Shown here piece after piece: positions 5,898 to 5,974 of a stretch of 5,974 nt of DNA. The stretch is taken from the NCBI GenBank assembly GCA_020216965.1, contig JAIWOJ010000160.1:1-5974 (forward strand), in the 5' to 3' direction. The DNA is from Prosthecobacter sp. GTDB lineage: Bacteria; Verrucomicrobiota; Verrucomicrobiia; Verrucomicrobiales; Verrucomicrobiaceae. The position numbers were made by a program, and so were the translations under genes. The notes under the pieces were generated by a model that worked only from the letters and a program-made list of their open reading frames with translations, searched no databases and was not told the DNA's origin. The first letter of the stretch is position 1, and the number at the start of each line of letters is the position of its first letter.

Positions 5898-5974
5898 AGT
5901 AAAGCGGTATCCGCGTTCATTGGTAGAAGATATGCTTCTGTAGGATCATTGATCTGGTGTGCCCTGCCCCTGGC
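5898..5974. other. Right-edge intergenic stretch with two further small stem-loops and a repeated 8-mer
   Basis: No coding region is seen. GCGG-TAT-CCGC (5904-5914) and AGAAG-ATATG-CTTCT (5925-5939) can each fold, following the stronger hairpin at 5878-5897. GATC-ATT-GATC lies at 5944-5954. TGCCCCTG, the 3' arm of the first hairpin, recurs at 5965-5972 and could pair with the 5' arm CAGGGGCA instead. The window ends before it is clear whether a new gene or a repeat begins. Confidence 0.4.

Overview
The window looks like bacterial chromosome, GC-rich over positions 1 to about 4170 (one sampled stretch, 3001-3060, is about 70% GC) and much more AT-rich and mosaic after that (4381-4440 is only about 15% GC). 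The best guess for the host is a verrucomicrobial or related PVC-group bacterium. This rests on the general look of the proteins, the lack of recognisable Shine-Dalgarno sequences before several genes, and a short GC palindrome between genes of a kind I associate with that group. No ribosomal RNA or other phylogenetic marker is present, so this is an inference.

Layout. (1) Positions 2-793, plus strand: the 3' part of argJ, the self-cleaving ornithine acetyltransferase of arginine synthesis, cut by the left edge. (2) Positions 794-881: a short convergent gap with an 8-bp hairpin that may end transcription from both sides. (3) Positions 4064 down to 882, minus strand: three genes in one direction with gaps of 78 and 69 bases. 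In transcription order they are a 145-residue miniature kinase-like protein, an exported 605-residue protein with a C-terminal GH144/'glycoamylase'-type (alpha/alpha) domain, and panB, the first committed enzyme of pantothenate synthesis. They could form one operon, but their functions are not obviously linked. (4) Positions 4065-4398: a divergent intergenic region in which composition falls from GC-rich to very AT-rich. (5) Positions 4399-5877, plus strand: a 492-residue predicted lipoprotein of unknown function with base composition unlike its neighbours. (6) Positions 5878-5974: no gene seen, but three successive small stem-loops right after the stop codon and a repeated 8-mer near the right edge.

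How the genes work together: argJ and panB are ordinary housekeeping biosynthesis genes that meet tail to tail. The kinase and the exported glycosidase-like gene may act on a polysaccharide or envelope glycan, but this rests only on adjacency. The lipoprotein gene appears to be an accessory gene, possibly acquired. I see no CRISPR array, tRNA, rRNA, insertion sequence, toxin-antitoxin pair or recognisable defence system. The items most worth a second look are the minimal kinase, the divergent exported glycosidase and the orphan lipoprotein with its compositional boundary.
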